A stretch of 64,000 nucleotides of DNA from Prunella strophiata. Lineage: Eukaryota; Chordata; Aves; Passeriformes; Prunellidae. Location: positions 50,101,626 through 50,165,625 of the forward strand of contig JAZBQD010000014.1 in the NCBI GenBank assembly GCA_036583965.1, written 5' to 3'. Positions within the stretch are counted from its first letter, which is position 1; each line of letters opens with the position of its first letter. Shown here piece by piece: positions 1 through 13,358 of this stretch. A model generated the notes under the pieces. That model was not told where the DNA came from. It did not search any database and saw only the letters and a program-made list of their open reading frames with translations. Position numbers and translations under genes: made by a program.

Positions 1-735
1 GAAAAGCTTTTTTAGGAGTGCTGTCTTTGGGAATATACCAAAGTCAAATGGAAAAAGCAAATTTTGAATATCTCACAGCAGACTGCAGCCTCTGGGTAAG
101 CCTCTTTGCCCTTCAAAATGATCATAAAAGTATCCTTATGCACATACTACTGAATGATTTCTCATTTACAAGTGCATTCAATCTATGCTGCAGTAGGAAG
201 GTTATGTTCTTGGGGACCACTGGCTTACCAAATGCACAGATGATTACTTGGAGGTCATCACCTCCATATCAAAATAATTTGTGGGTTTGTGAGGTTTAGA
301 GCCCAGCAAATAATTCTCACATTGCTTATGTTTACAGAAAGCTTGCTGTATTTAATTATCTGCTCCATCCAATTTGTTTAGGACTTCCTTACTGACCTTT
401 TTACTCAAAATTCTGCTGTATTTATCACAGGTTTTGTTTTTTCCTGATGAATTCAAATCCCACTCATTTCAGTATGCACAGTTTGATAGTACCTAATAAA
501 TAATTCTGTGGCATTTACTCACAAACTTGAAGCCATTTCTGGTCTTGGTGTATCTCATTAATTCAATAGATATCAAATCCTTCTAGGTAGATTTTCCATG
601 TAATGTTCTTTAACCCATAAGAATTAAAGCAGTCCCCCCAAAGGGCAGGCTTAGACAAGTCTGTGAGAGAAGGAAGATAAAGGATGGATCCTGAGCAGGA
701 GGGGACCTGTGGAATGTTATAACTTCTTTACCCAC

Positions 736-796
736 AAAAAAAAAAAACAAAACAAAAAAAAAAAAAAAAAAAACCAAAAAAAAAAAAAAAAAAAAA
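736..796 (+). repeat. A-rich low-complexity tract
   Basis: About 60 bases, nearly all A with scattered C, followed by a CA-rich stretch (caacccaccacaacaaac). It may be the tail of an unrecognised retroposed sequence or a simple A-tract. Confidence 0.9.
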
Positions 797-3700
797 CAAC
801 CCACCACAACAAACCTTTTCAGTTTGAGAAACTAGGGAAACCCATCAGCATTTCTGTCTTGGAATAATCAGCATTTGCCACTATATTTATCAGTTGAACT
901 GTTCCCTCAATCCTTCCAATGCCAGAATCACATATTTTCAGTTCTGAGCATCTCTTCCAGCTGTGAAAATTGCACAAGCCCTTTTTTTTGAAAAGCTGGG
1001 TCTCTCTGCATACATATTTAGCTGGTTCCTGCTATGCTTGAACAGTTGTGCTTGCAACAAACTCCATAGACAAGCAGTGGTGGCCTCTTTCTGCTCTCTT
1101 CCAAGAGCTTTCTTTATAAGAGAGCAAACTGTGGCTTGATCTGATATTGCCTGGCATTGATCCTGTTTTAGGAGCCACAGAAACAATTGACTTGTCTTCT
1201 TTCATCCTTTATCATAGGAGCTGCATTTGAAACCTAAGCTGTTTTCCCTCTGTCAGTGGCTCCTCTGTCAGTGCACTTTATCTGATGAAAACTGTGTTAA
1301 CAAGAGATGTTTTCAAAGGGTAGTTACGAAAATTAAGGTATTAAAAATGTAAAAGCAAAGAGAGGGATAATGTGTTGGATGCTAGAAAAAGGAAAGAACC
1401 ATTTACATGTAAGGACTTGGAAATTTGTTTCCTAACTTCTGATATTTTCTTATCTGTGTAAGGAGCCAATTCAGGGCTGGAGTGCATGGCTATAAACTGA
1501 TTGCAATAATTTTTACTGCATTAGTGGCATAAACAAGCCCAGAACAAAAAATGCCTCAATTTTTTTATTACCCTGCATCAGTAACTGAAAGGGAAAAATT
1601 GAAAACAATGTTGTTGCTGGAGTATTTAGAAATACTGGGACAATGATTAATAAATTCTCCTATTTCAGAACAGAGTGGATTTTCTGCCTGCTTGTGCATG
1701 TTTTGACCACTTTGCATATATGCAATATGATCAATCTCTGTTATATTTTTTCCTGCTGTTTTTCAGGAAAGCAAATATTTATGGTTAGAATTCTAGTCAG
1801 TGAAAAATTACAAGCTAAAACGTTTTTATTATTATTATTCAAATGTATTGTCTTGAAAACTAGCTTCCCAGTAGGGCTGTGGTGTGTGTGAAGAGAGGAG
1901 CACTAGCACATTACCTGTTTAATCTGTATCTCACTTGCTTTCCAAGTATCCAAAACAGATGCAAAGTGGCCAGCACAAACAGGCAATGGAGACAATATGT
2001 AATATACATTCTTAAGGAGCAGGAACATACTTTAATAATAATTATACTGTTATTATACTATACATAATATATATGTATTAATAATTATACTAGTAATAAT
2101 AATACTTTTAAAAAGGCAAGCATTCATTTTTTTCAGCCTGTAAATACCCACTTCACACAGATTCAGTACATTATCATGGCTAATCTTTACCAACACATTT
2201 AGCCACCAAGATGAGATCTGTACACCTGCCAGTCCTAATGTGATGTGTATCTGATCAAAATGAGAGCAGTACTTGTTCTCCTCTGTGTGAAAGCAGCTGA
2301 TGATAATCTGTTGCAGTGGCTTGATCACACATCTGAAGTTCCCTTTGAAATCATTTGTTTTTTCCTTAGAGAAGCTGTGGAGCATGTGCTAAAAAGAGCT
2401 TTTCTGGATGATTTCCCAGTGTCTCCTCACTTCATCCCATTCTCCAAAGAAATTTTCCTATCCTTTCCATTTTACACTTTTTGTCATATTGCTTTAGTTC
2501 TTCTCTTAGAGTGCAGCCACAACTTGTTTCCCTTTTGCATTACAAAATTCTCCTTTTTCCCTACTATCAAATAATCATGTTGGGTTTTGTTGCCTACTTC
2601 TTCCTGACATTCTTAATAGCTCCATGAAGTATCTGTCAGTTTGCCACTTTATCTCCTGTGTTTCCAGGAAAAACTTTCCTCCCGAGTAACTAATGGAGAA
2701 AGAGCTGGCTGAGTGTTTCCATGACTATCTTGCAGTCTCTCCCAGCTGCCTTTTCCTAAATGTCAGAGCCACTCTCCAGCCTGGTTACCATGGTGCCTTC
2801 AGCTGGCATGCCTGCCAGGGCTCACAGAGCCAGCACACCCACTGCACGTTTTAGAGGAACATGCCAGGAGGGAAGGCTCTTACCTGCTGTGCCACAGTTA
2901 AATAGAACATATCACAAGGTACTTCTTAGGTGCATATTCTGTGTAAGGATGGTTCAGATTTAGTAGCATAAAACCCATTCAATCAATTAAGGATATTCTC
3001 TTTGTCCCTCCATTTGTGAAGGTAGTGGTACATCTATAGATGTGTTACAAGTTACATACATAAACCTGCTGGTGAGTTGCCAGCTCAACAGGTCATAAAA
3101 GTGCTGCTGGAGAACAGTGAGATTTTTACTGTGCTATATTCATTAACTATCTTCTATAAAAAGATTTTAAGGTGTTTTCCTTTTCCTTATAATTTATTAT
3201 TCAATCTGAAATGCTGTTATTAGCAAAATAAACTTTTCATCAATATGGTTTCCTGATGTGAAAGTCAATACAAATAAAGTATATTCTGCATCCTGCCATT
3301 GGAAAACATGATTTTCTAAACCTCAGGTTCATAACTAGCAATCTGTAGATAGATTAGTAGCTGAAATAACAAAATCCTTTTTAAAATGACAACAGATTTT
3401 AAAGTTTACTTTGAAATTCCATGCAACTGAGTCATATTATTGTTTTTAAAATTTGCCTTTTTTCCAGATAATAAGCTACTAGTAAGTTTTGTTCCAGTCA
3501 GTCACTTGTTTCAGGTTCAGTTGGTCATATTTTCTTAAACAAATGGTTAGGTGGACTGCAAGCACATTTCAGGTGATCATAAAATTAGAGTTCTGAACTA
3601 CAGTGTACTTTGATCTGTCTCCTTGATAAATGTTTTATAGAAACAAAATATTCTTCTCCCAGTTGCTCAGCTTTAGTTGTTGTGAATGAAGTGGTATTTT

Positions 3701-3898
3701 CCAGTCCTTTAATTGAATGTTCAGGGTTTTGTTATTGGCATCGTACATGAACTCCCCAGCTCCAACACTGCTGCTACAGGCAATCATGACATTCTAACTC
3801 TTACATAAAATTAATTGAAATCTGTTTTAAAAATAGGTGTAGTATTTTGCTTCATAGGTTTCACTGAAAGACTATCTCAGAAACCCATTCTTGAATTT

Positions 3899-4902
3899 TC
3901 ATAAAATCATAGAATCATTTACATTGGGAAGAACCCTTAAGATCATTGAGACCAGCTGTTAACCTAACACTGCCAAGTCAAGTCCCCCACTAAACCATGT
4001 CCCTTAAGCAATACATCTTTTAAATACATCTTTTACAGGGATGGTAACACAGCCACTTCCCTGAGTAGCCTTTTCCAGTACTGGATAACCCTTATGATGA
4101 GGAATATTTTTCTAATAGCCAGTTTGAACATCCCCTGATGCAACTTGAGGCCATTTCATCTTGTCCTGTCACTTGTTACCTTGGAGAAGAGACCGACCCC
4201 CACCTGGCTACTTTCAGGGACTGCTTTCAGGGACTTGAGGAGTGAGAAGTTCTACCTTCAGCCTCCTTTTCTCCAGAATAAACACACTCAGCTCCCTCAA
4301 CTGCTTCTCACCAGACCTGGGGTCCAGACCATTCAGCAGCTTCCTTGCCCTTCTCTGGATAGCTCCAGCACCTCAATGTTTTTCTTGTAGTGAGGGGCCC
4401 AAAACTGGACACAGGATTCCAGCTGTGGCTCTCCAGTGCCAAGTAGAGGGAGACACTCCCTCACCTTCTGATGCAGGCCATTGCCCTTCCTGGCCACCTG
4501 GGCACATGCTGGGTCATGTTCAGATGGCTGTAAACCAGCACCCTCAGGTCCTTTTCCACTGGGTTGCAGCCTGGAACATTGCATGGGGTTGTTGTGAACC
4601 CAAGGGCAGGACTTGGCACTTTGCCTTGTTGAACCTCTTCCAGTTGCTCTCAGCCCATTGATCCAGCCTGTCCAAATCCCTCTGAGAGCCTTCCTGACCC
4701 TCAGCAGATCAGTAATCTGGCCCAGCTTGGTGTTATCTGCAAACTGAGGGTGCACTTTAGCCCTTCATTCAGATGATTGGTCAAGATCTTAAATGGAACT
4801 GGCCCCAGTACTGAGCCCTAGAGAACCCCACTTGTGACTGGCTGCCAACTGGGCTTTACTCCTTTCTCCACCACTCTTTGTACTTGGCCATCCAGCCAAA
4901 CT
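3899..4902 (-). mobile_element. CR1 LINE, 5'-truncated 3' end (about 1 kb)
   Basis: The + strand starts with a reversed CR1 tail (aaatcatagaatcattt) and runs through blocks typical of avian CR1 in antisense: aacctaacactgccaagtc, cctccttttctccag, gaggggcccaaaactgg and gagaaccccacttgtgac. The minus strand carries the degraded C-terminal end of the CR1 reverse transcriptase; VQFWAPHYKKNIEVLE and ADNTKLG are recognisable at about 4740-4345, with frame disruptions. It is antisense to PTPRZ1. The 5' end near 4902 is approximate. Confidence 0.93.
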
Positions 4903-5761
4903 GACTTGGATTTCCAAGCTAGCTGTATTAATGGACTGTTGAGATAATCTGGTTCTTCTGGTAGAATTGATTGTTTTGTTTCTTTGTTCTTTGGGCAATT
5001 TCTTTCTATTGGAAAAAAATTACCTGCATTGATATCCCTTTCCTGTTAGTTTTTTTAAGTTAGACCACAATAATCTGGTCTCTTGTCCTCCTTTGATTGT
5101 TGCACTAGCTTTTTCTGCTCATTTATGTTTCATCTAAAATTATTTTGTCTTAAACCAGCATCTCATGCACTTTTCCTACGTGAACTGTCCCCAGGACCTT
5201 TTGCAGAGACATTAATGCTTCCCATTATCTTTACTAGGGGTTGCATGGTTAGAGCTTCAGTACACACTTGCCTTTCCATCAGTTTACAGCCCTCTGAGAC
5301 TGTCAGACATGGTCTGATTCTCCTCCTCCCCCGTGTTTTTCTTACATTGAGATTCTTATTAGTAGCAAAACTCTCACTACTGTCTAAATACAAAATCTAA
5401 ATCCACTTTACAAATTGCATTGTTGAATTTCATGCCATATTTAATACTGTTTTTCTCAAGGTCAGCTGTTTTTCCCATATGCTATACTGGACCTCCTTGT
5501 GATGGTGTGTTTCCACATGTCATGTCATCAGTAGGTGAAATTAGCAAAACTGAGAATCTCCAGAGCTTCCTGCACACACACAGCCTAGCTCTTCCTATTT
5601 ACTAGCTGCTTACTATTTTTCTTCTGTTCTTATCATGAAAGTGCTGAGTTGTTAGTTCTGGGTGATAACACTAACAAGCTAATATGGTAACAATTTGGTG
5701 TATTTGCTGATACATTCAGCACAATTTAAAAATTACAGACTTTCTGCTTTTCCAGACACTT

Positions 5762-5826
5762 TTAGCTTTCCTTCCTCCCTTCCTCCCTTTCTCCCTTTCC
5801 TTTCTTTATTTGCTTTCTTTCTTCCA
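5762..5826 (+). repeat. Polypyrimidine (CCTT/CTTT) tract
   Basis: A run of C and T with tandem ccttcctccc and tttctttatt-type units; almost no purines on the + strand. Confidence 0.85.
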
Positions 5827-6899
5827 CAATATCTCAATTTTTAAATCACCTAAACAGTCATCTGTGTTCTCATTCAAATTCTACAGGCACATTCAGCCTC
5901 ACTCTACTTCCTTCATAATCATGAGTCAATATAAGGAAGTTGGCTTATGAAGTGAAGGCTTATAAAGCCTTATATCCTAGGTGAAATATCACTTATGTTG
6001 TAAATTTACTTCCTGTTCAAGCATCACTACAGTGCAATGATTTATAATCTGAAAATAAATGGCTATATGAATACTTAGTATACAGTTAGTACCTTTATTA
6101 TGCTATCATCCACAGATAAATCTATTTGATAAATTCCTGTGTACATAAAATTTAAATTATTGCTAAGTAGGTACACAATTCTACAACTGCTACTAATTAC
6201 CTATACTCAGATTTCAAACTTGTGTTACTGCCTGAACTAAAGCCAACTGAAATCAGTGAAAAATATATCCCTTAACAAAAAATTAAACTAAATTTCAGTC
6301 CTACCTTATAGTTATGACCAATTTATATCACATTAACAGTAGAGTATGTTTCTAAACAAAATTTTTATATGTGGATCTTAGCAATGATGGAGCAGGTAGG
6401 AAAAATATTGAGAAATTGAGTGTAAGTATTTATTCTACTTCCAGTGTGAAAAAAATTATCAGATTACTCTAAAAATTATCCTAGCTAAACTAGGAGTATT
6501 TGGCAATTAGGTGAGGAATCACTTCATAGACACCCAATGGCAATTAGCTGTTGCCATGCAGGCCTCTCATTATTTTACATTCCAAGAAAAATTACAAGCT
6601 TATTAGCTTTATTCTGCAAAGTCAATCATTAGTAAAAATTGATGTTGATGTTAAATTGTCATGAAACTTCATATTTGGCACCTCTTTAAGATGAACTGCG
6701 AAGTTTGCACTTTCCAGAGCTATTGCTGTAGTCTGTGGTAGATTCAAAGTAATGCAAGTAAATACAGCTTTTTCTACATAACCAAGAATGGTGTAGATTT
6801 TTACAAAGTTTATGGTAATGTGAGAATAGAAAATAGTTTCATAAATCCTTTCAAGATGTATGCAAGAAACCCCCCTAGATGTGTTCTTCACTATTTTCA

Positions 6900-7740
6900 C
6901 TAACATCTCAGGTAACAGGGAGGGCATTTGCAAATTCATGGAAGACACCATGCTGGAAGTTGCAAAAATTCTGGGTTAACATAGTAGGAATTCAAAATGT
7001 ACTTGAGAAATGTTCTGAAATTAATCAGATGGAATTTGTCAATAAAGTAATAACAGCAAGCACAAATTACCCCCACCAGGAGAGAAAATCAAACATGTAG
7101 ATGCAAAATGGGTCCTGGCTGGTTAGGTGGCTGTATGGCAGTTAGCCATAATTGCATCTGAATTGACAATATGTTGTCATTGCAGAAAAGACAGTCCCAT
7201 TTTGAGGTGAATTAACAGGAATGATGTATAAGGCATGGGAGGCAATTATTCTGCTCTACTTGTCGCTAGGAATATCTCAGCTGTACTTCTGTATTTATCC
7301 TTGGGCTGCACACTTGTAGAAAAGACAGTGACAAATTGAGAGAAGGTACAGAGAAGAACCAAAAAGAATGATTGGTGTCTAAGAAAGCCCAAAATCCTTG
7401 GAAGATAACTGAAGGAAATAAGTTAGTGTAGAAAAGGGGGTTAGGATAATATTTTTCAAATATTTAAAATCTGTCAGTTGTTGTCAGTTCTACTGAAGTG
7501 ACAAGGTTGAATCAGTTTAATCTGCAGATGAAAAGGTGCAATAATAGGAAAATATAGCTGTGAGAATAGCTCCATTCAGGTTGCTTAGGAAGACTGTGGA
7601 ATCCCTCTTATTGAAGTTCTTTCAAAAAAATGGGGAGGACAAGCATTAGTGAGAGATTATTAAATCTGATTAAACTTGATCCTGTAATGAAGGAAAGGAC
7701 TCAGATGACCTTTCAGTCTTGCACATCTGTGATGCTTTGG
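6900..7740 (+). mobile_element. Ancient, heavily diverged CR1-family LINE fragment
   Basis: Diverged blocks follow the order of the CR1 3' region: a gaattaacaggaatgatgta stretch, ctgctctacttg, agagaaggtacagagaagaac, tttcaaatatttaaaatctg, then ggaagactgtggaatccctc and a last gatgacctttc. Divergence is much higher than in the other copies, and a clear 8-bp tail repeat is missing. This fits an old amniote-age insertion. Boundaries are approximate and recognition rests on remembered consensus. Confidence 0.7.
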
Positions 7741-8519
7741 GGCAATGTAAGACCCAATTTAATCATCTTTCAAACAGCACCTCGTGTCTACGTCATTGCT
7801 GAGACAAAGAGAATACTACCAACCATTCCTGAAATTACCCAGATTTTCAAATCTTCACGACTTTGTTAATCATTAAACATTTGTCTAAGAAAGTTGTTTT
7901 CTATGCTGGGTGATTTCCTCAATTTTGACGTTTTGAGGCTGTGGGAGGAGGGGCTGCAGGGAGTATTCCAGACAAAAATATTGGGTTTTTTATAAAGAGA
8001 CACAGAAAAATATGCAAGTTCTCTCTTCTGGGAAGAAAAAAAAAAAAAAAAGGCACAACATTTCTTTGAAAGCCTGATATGTCCTTATTTTGGATCTGGA
8101 TTCTGGAAGGATGAGGTAGTTTTTATTTTATCAACTCAGTTTCTGTATAAGGCAAGTCTTTCTTGGGCAAGCTCTTGACGCCATGCCCTGACATAAAATA
8201 TTTGTTGAAATAATGTAATGTTACCTGGATGATTTAGACTACTGTAATTATTTTGAATAGAATTGCAGTAGAACCCAGTAGGATGGAAACCTCTGTGTGA
8301 GAAAAGTAAATTCTTAAGTCACTCAGACTTGTTTCTGGGGTTTGCCTGATTTACACCTACAATTCAAGTTTAACATTGAAGATTTCTTAACTCTAAGTTC
8401 ATAACTTTTTGTGGGTTTTATCAATCCCTTACTCTTCCAAAACTTTTGGATGCCTTTTTGAAATCCAAAATAATTTGCTTTTCTTTGGACATTTGTTGTA
8501 GACAATTTGAGATTAAATG

Positions 8520-8548
8520 GATTTAATTTAATTTTATTTTATTTTCTA
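8520..8548 (+). repeat. TTTAA/TTTTA low-complexity stretch
   Basis: Irregular five-base units (atttaatttaattttatttt) over about 30 bp. Confidence 0.7.
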
Positions 8549-11500
8549 TCTCTTGGACTACTGTCAGCCTGCAGTCAGAATACTGAAGGCAGGCAGTGTT
8601 TTCTTTCTTGTGCCACTGAGCAGCTCGGATCATCTGGACTGTCAGCAGCTGGAATGTATTGACTTCACTGTCAGAGGAGCCTGAGGGCTGAGTAGTCTGC
8701 ATTTGTTACTGCTTTTATCCTTTCTGCATTTGTGTGCCCTCTATTTCACAGAGCCCACAAACAGTTGAGTCACCTGTTCACTCAACTGGTAGTTTCTAGT
8801 GGCAGCTTTGTATTTGCTCTAGCATTCACATTTCATCCTAATGAGATGATATGAGGAATCAGCTTTTCCAGCCTGCTGTCTCAGAACACCCCCAACAGCT
8901 TCCTTCAGCAGTCCCACTGTGCATCACTGCTGCCCATGCATTTGCTGTTGGTGAATCACTTTCTTTTATGTCACACTCTTTTGCTTTCTGCCTAGCTGAA
9001 ACATTCCTTATCATATTCCCAGAGGTAGCTGCACTGGGGTGTATGATGAATCCATGTGCCTATGAGGATAATGTTGGGTTTCTTTTTTGTGTCATAATGA
9101 TACTGCATAATGGAGCCAGAACTTATGCCTAGAGATGGAATAGTTACAAACAAAACTAACCCAACAATAGCAGATCTAGAAAAAACAAGTGTAGTCACTT
9201 TTTAAAATGTCAAGCTTGTATCCACATATCCTTGCAAACTTTTTGTACATGTTCTTTTAAAACACAAACTACTTTCTGTTTTCTGAGTACCCCAGAGCAC
9301 TGACATGACCCTGTAAATTTTTTGCATGTTTTTATTGTAAACTGGTACATTATAGGAGTACGTGTAAGCAGATGCTCTTTCAGCCTAAGATACATTTATA
9401 TACAAATTTAGGACCTGATTCTACCTGTGCAGTCCCTTGAGGTTACTGGGAACTTAAGACACTGTAATTTACAGGCCTATGCACTTGCTGATTTGAAGGC
9501 AGAGGTGCAGTCAGGAAAAAAATGTCTCTGTCACTTTCAAAACATCTTTCTTCTTCCCTCTGATGTATTTCTATGACCCATGGAGTGACTATTCTAGTTG
9601 TCAGGAATCACTGGGGTATTTTGTGTCAGCAGAGCACAGAAGTGCTGGTGTGTATGAGGAGCAGGGTTGTCTATCCCTGCATAAGGGCATCATGTTCATC
9701 AGGCTCAAGTATCACTTGTCTTCCTCTTTATTTTCAAATGAAGCATCCACTGTTATAATTAGTTAAAGTGAAATGAAATACACAATCAAGCAATACTCTT
9801 CCATTAGAAATACCCCTTGGGAATATATTTGGTTTTCTTTTTACATATTCGTGCTCTCCATGTTGCACATTCCACATAAATTTGCAGCTTAGAGTCTACA
9901 AAGTGGCAGGCTCTTACTGAACTGAAACTACTCTTATCTAACCTTGTACAGCTCCTTTCTTCTTCCCACAGTATGGTGCAATTTTCCTGCAAATTAGCAC
10001 AGCTCACTGGAACTGAGGTTCCAGATGAAGCTTCCCATCTCTCAGATTATATTATCTCTGAGTAAAGGGCAAAAACAAGACCTAAAAGGAAAGACAAAAC
10101 TTCAGACTGTTCCCTTGTCCTCCTTCCCCTACTCTAAATGCTGAAACCACAAGGTGAATTCAGGCTTCTTTTCAGCTTGAGAGCAGAGGTCTTTTGCTGC
10201 CCAGAGGCCTCAGCAGCCCAGCCTTCTTGGAAGGGATGGACACTTCTCTCTTTTACTGGTTAGGCCTTTTCTCAGTATCTTGGCATAACTCTTTCAGGAA
10301 GAATAAACCCAAAAATTCAAGTCACTGCCTCCTCATCCAGTGCTCTAATCACTAATGCACTTGCAGTGGAATATGATCTGTGGCCATCATTCCCATTGCC
10401 ATTAAGAGAAAATTGATTGGACATTTGGACTGACCTTTGAAAGGTGCCTGCCTTCAATATAGCCAGTGAAGAGAGAAAGCCAATTAATTTATGAGCACTG
10501 GCTCTCCCCTTCAAGTCCTTTTGCCTTGGGCTGTGTAGCACATTTTACCAGATGCATTGGATACATTGCATTGAGCCTGGGCACTGCTGCAGAGAGATGG
10601 CCAGAAACTTCTGCCCACACTACCCCTCAGTTTCTTCTTTTTGTTTGAGTAAAACAATGGCATATGGATGCTCATGAGAAAGCATCCTCTAAAAATAGAC
10701 AGTGTGATGTCAAATGACAAATATGCCCCTTCAAACCAAGTAATCTGATTTTCTTGGAAATGACTGACTAGGTTTTGATTTTGCAATGAGCATCCTTTAA
10801 ATGCCATGCAGGGCAACAAACCTGCAGTTTAAATGCCAATATCTTAAGCAGAAATGCAGTTTATGCAATCTTGAAATTACTAAATATTTCTCAGAATTTA
10901 TTTATATACTCACTTTTTGTTTTTCCTCCTCTGCTTCAATGAAGGTTGCTTTTATATTCCACAGCTCATGTAGGAGAATATGCAAGAAGTTAGTAATAAA
11001 ATACTAATGTTGTTGTCCCACAGGACATGTTGTTTATGCCATCACAGATGCATTTTACATCTCTGATCAACAGAGCAATTTTAAAAACCTCTTTTGAAAG
11101 CAGCAATTGGAGTATGATTATAGTTGTCCATAGTAGTTATATCATACAGCAAATTAGGAAATATATGTCAGGACCCATTATGCTAATGGAAGTCTTGTAA
11201 GATTTTTTAACAATGTAAGTAGATGCCAGATTTGCAAACTGATGACCCTTTTTGGTACAATACTCTCAGTAGGGAGGAGAGAAGAAAAATATTGTTGACT
11301 TGAACATGGCTGTCAAGTTAATGCTTCACAGGAGCCCACAACACTAATCACCCTTCTTGAGTGCAAGTTCTCCCTTTCTTTAGCTCTCTCATAAGTTATC
11401 CCTTAAGCACTCATTAGCCACTGCAGCTGAAAGTTGGCAAATTTGTTTTCAGTGTCAGCTAGGACCATCTCAGTCCTGGCCAGATACAAAAGAGACGACA

Positions 11501-12530
11501 GTTTGCTGCCAATGACACTTTGTTTCCTGCAGTATTTGTAAAGAAACATTTTGCTTTCAAAACCAGTTAAAGTGGAGTAGGTTCTTACATATTTGTCCTC
11601 CATAAAATGCCCACTGTGTACAGGATGAGAACTGTAAAAATTACAATGCAGAGGATTGGAAATTCTCTATCCTAAATGGCTATTTAAGTAGCACATCTGG
11701 AGAAGGACATCTGCCAAATTTTTAGCAATCATCAGCAGCATCATTAACAAGGGAACCATTATGGTATGTGTAATGGTAATATTTATCTTGTGCAACTGAG
11801 AGTTTGTCCTGATATGAAATTAAATTATGTACCAAATTAAAGGTTAGATCAAGCTTTACAGTCTTTCAATGGGCCCTACTTATTATCAAAGAAGGAGTTG
11901 TCAGACCTAATCTGAAGGGGGGAGTTTGTGCAGATATACAGCTGCAGCCAAGTCAAAGGACATGGGAATGCAGAGTGAGCAGGGGCAGGGAGTAAAGCTC
12001 CCTTAGTGCTCTGTGTCTGCAAGCTGAGGATTATTTGAACAGTGATCAAGTGTTCTCAGGAGACATGTTTTAATTAAATTCTGCTCAGCTAAGAAGTTGG
12101 ACAAGGACACAATTGTCAACAAAATCCCTCCTTGATGAGACTGAATGCCAGCATCATGAGACCCTCAGAGCGTCCCTCAGTATTTCAGTTTGGCAGAATA
12201 GCAGCAATATTACAGGTTGACAGTGCAGAAGCAAGAACGGTGGTCTTCAGGCTATGCCTACTGATGTTGCCAGTGTGCCCATGGAATATGATTTTCCAAG
12301 CTGTGGAGTAGTGTGCTCAACTCATCTCAAAAATTGGAGGGGCCCAGGATGGCTGTGCAGAGCACTTGTCATACCTCAGGAGCTCTTAGCTCTGATGGAG
12401 TTTACATACTTCTGGTGAAGACATTTTCTTTCTGACTTGATTTAACAAGTTCATATTATTTTTTTCTTTACAAGGTTCAGCATAATGGGAAAAGAATAAT
12501 ACTGGAAAAGAGTAATACTGTCTCTCTTGG

Positions 12531-13096
12531 TCAGTGATTTGGATGATGGGCAGAGTGGACCCTCAGCAAGATTGCTGATGATATGCAACTCTGAGGAGTG
12601 CTGAGGGACCTCATCAGACTGCAGAAGTGGGCTGACAAGAACCTCATGAAGCTGAACATAGGAAAGTGGAAAGTCCTGCACTTGGGAAGGAATATCCTTA
12701 GGCACTAGCACATGCTGGGAGACAGCCAGCTGAAAAGCAGCTTTGTATAAAAGGACCTGGGAGTCCTGGTGGTCACAAGTCATCAATGTGTCCTTGTAGC
12801 ACAAAAGAAAAAAAAAAAAAAAAAAAAAGGTTAATGTTGACCTGGGCTGCACCAGGTAGAGTGATGCCAGCAGGAAGGGGGCAGGTGATCCTTGCCCTGT
12901 TCTCATCCCTGGTGAGGCCACACCTGGAGTACTGTTCTGGACTCCTCAGTCACAGGAGTCATGGATGTATTGATGGTGCTCTGAGCAATGTGGTCTGGTG
13001 AAAGGTGCCCCAGTCCATGGTAGAGGGGTTGGAATTGGATGATTTCTGTGGTCCCCTCTAACCCAACCCAATCTGTGATTCTATGATTCTGTGATT
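12531..13096 (+). mobile_element. CR1 LINE fragment with internal A-tract
   Basis: Begins with tcagtgatttggatgatggg and includes gctgacaagaacctcatgaa, ggacctgggagtcctggt and ggccacacctggagtactgt, all CR1 reverse-transcriptase 3' sequences. It ends with gattctatgattctgtgatt, the CR1 tail. A run of 21 A at 12808-12828 interrupts the element, and parts of the usual CR1 sequence between 12960 and 13020 are missing. Sense to PTPRZ1, in the intron before exon 3. Confidence 0.92.
12808..12828 (+). repeat. Poly(A), 21 bases, inside a CR1 copy
   Basis: An uninterrupted A run located within CR1 sequence, not at its end, since CR1 normally ends in an 8-bp repeat and not in poly(A). Confidence 0.95.
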
Positions 13097-13189
13097 AGAC
13101 AGAGTCCAGTGAAGACAACAGGCAGAATCTGAAACACAGTAGGTTCCCTTTAAACTTTGGGAAGCACTTTTTTTTCCTGTGACAGGAAC

Positions 13190-13358
13190 TGAGCACTGAC
13201 TCAGGTTGTCCAGAATTGTGGAATCTGCATGCGTGGAGATATTAAAAAGCCTGGTCCTAGGTAACTGGCTTTAGATGACCTAATTTGAACAGGGGGGTTG
13301 TACAATGAGGCCCAGAGATCCATGCCACCCTCAACTGTTCTGTGGTTCTGTGATTCTA
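13190..13358 (+). mobile_element. CR1 LINE 3' end, short copy
   Basis: Contains caggttgtccagaattgtgg, ggagatattaaaaagcctgg, gaacaggggggttgtacaat and a tail of ttctgtggttctgtgattct. This is the last part of CR1, just before and including the 3' repeat. It lies about 95 bp after the previous CR1 tail in the same orientation, so it is either a separate insertion or a nested arrangement. Confidence 0.87.

Noticed and set aside
4242..4755. Open frames of about 140 codons on both strands
   Set aside because: They fall in the CR1 copy at 3899-4902. The minus-strand one is a degraded reverse-transcriptase remnant, not an active gene.
12451..12921. A 156-codon open frame on the minus strand
   Set aside because: It lies antisense within a CR1 copy and reads through its A-tract as a Phe run; no homology to a protein is visible.
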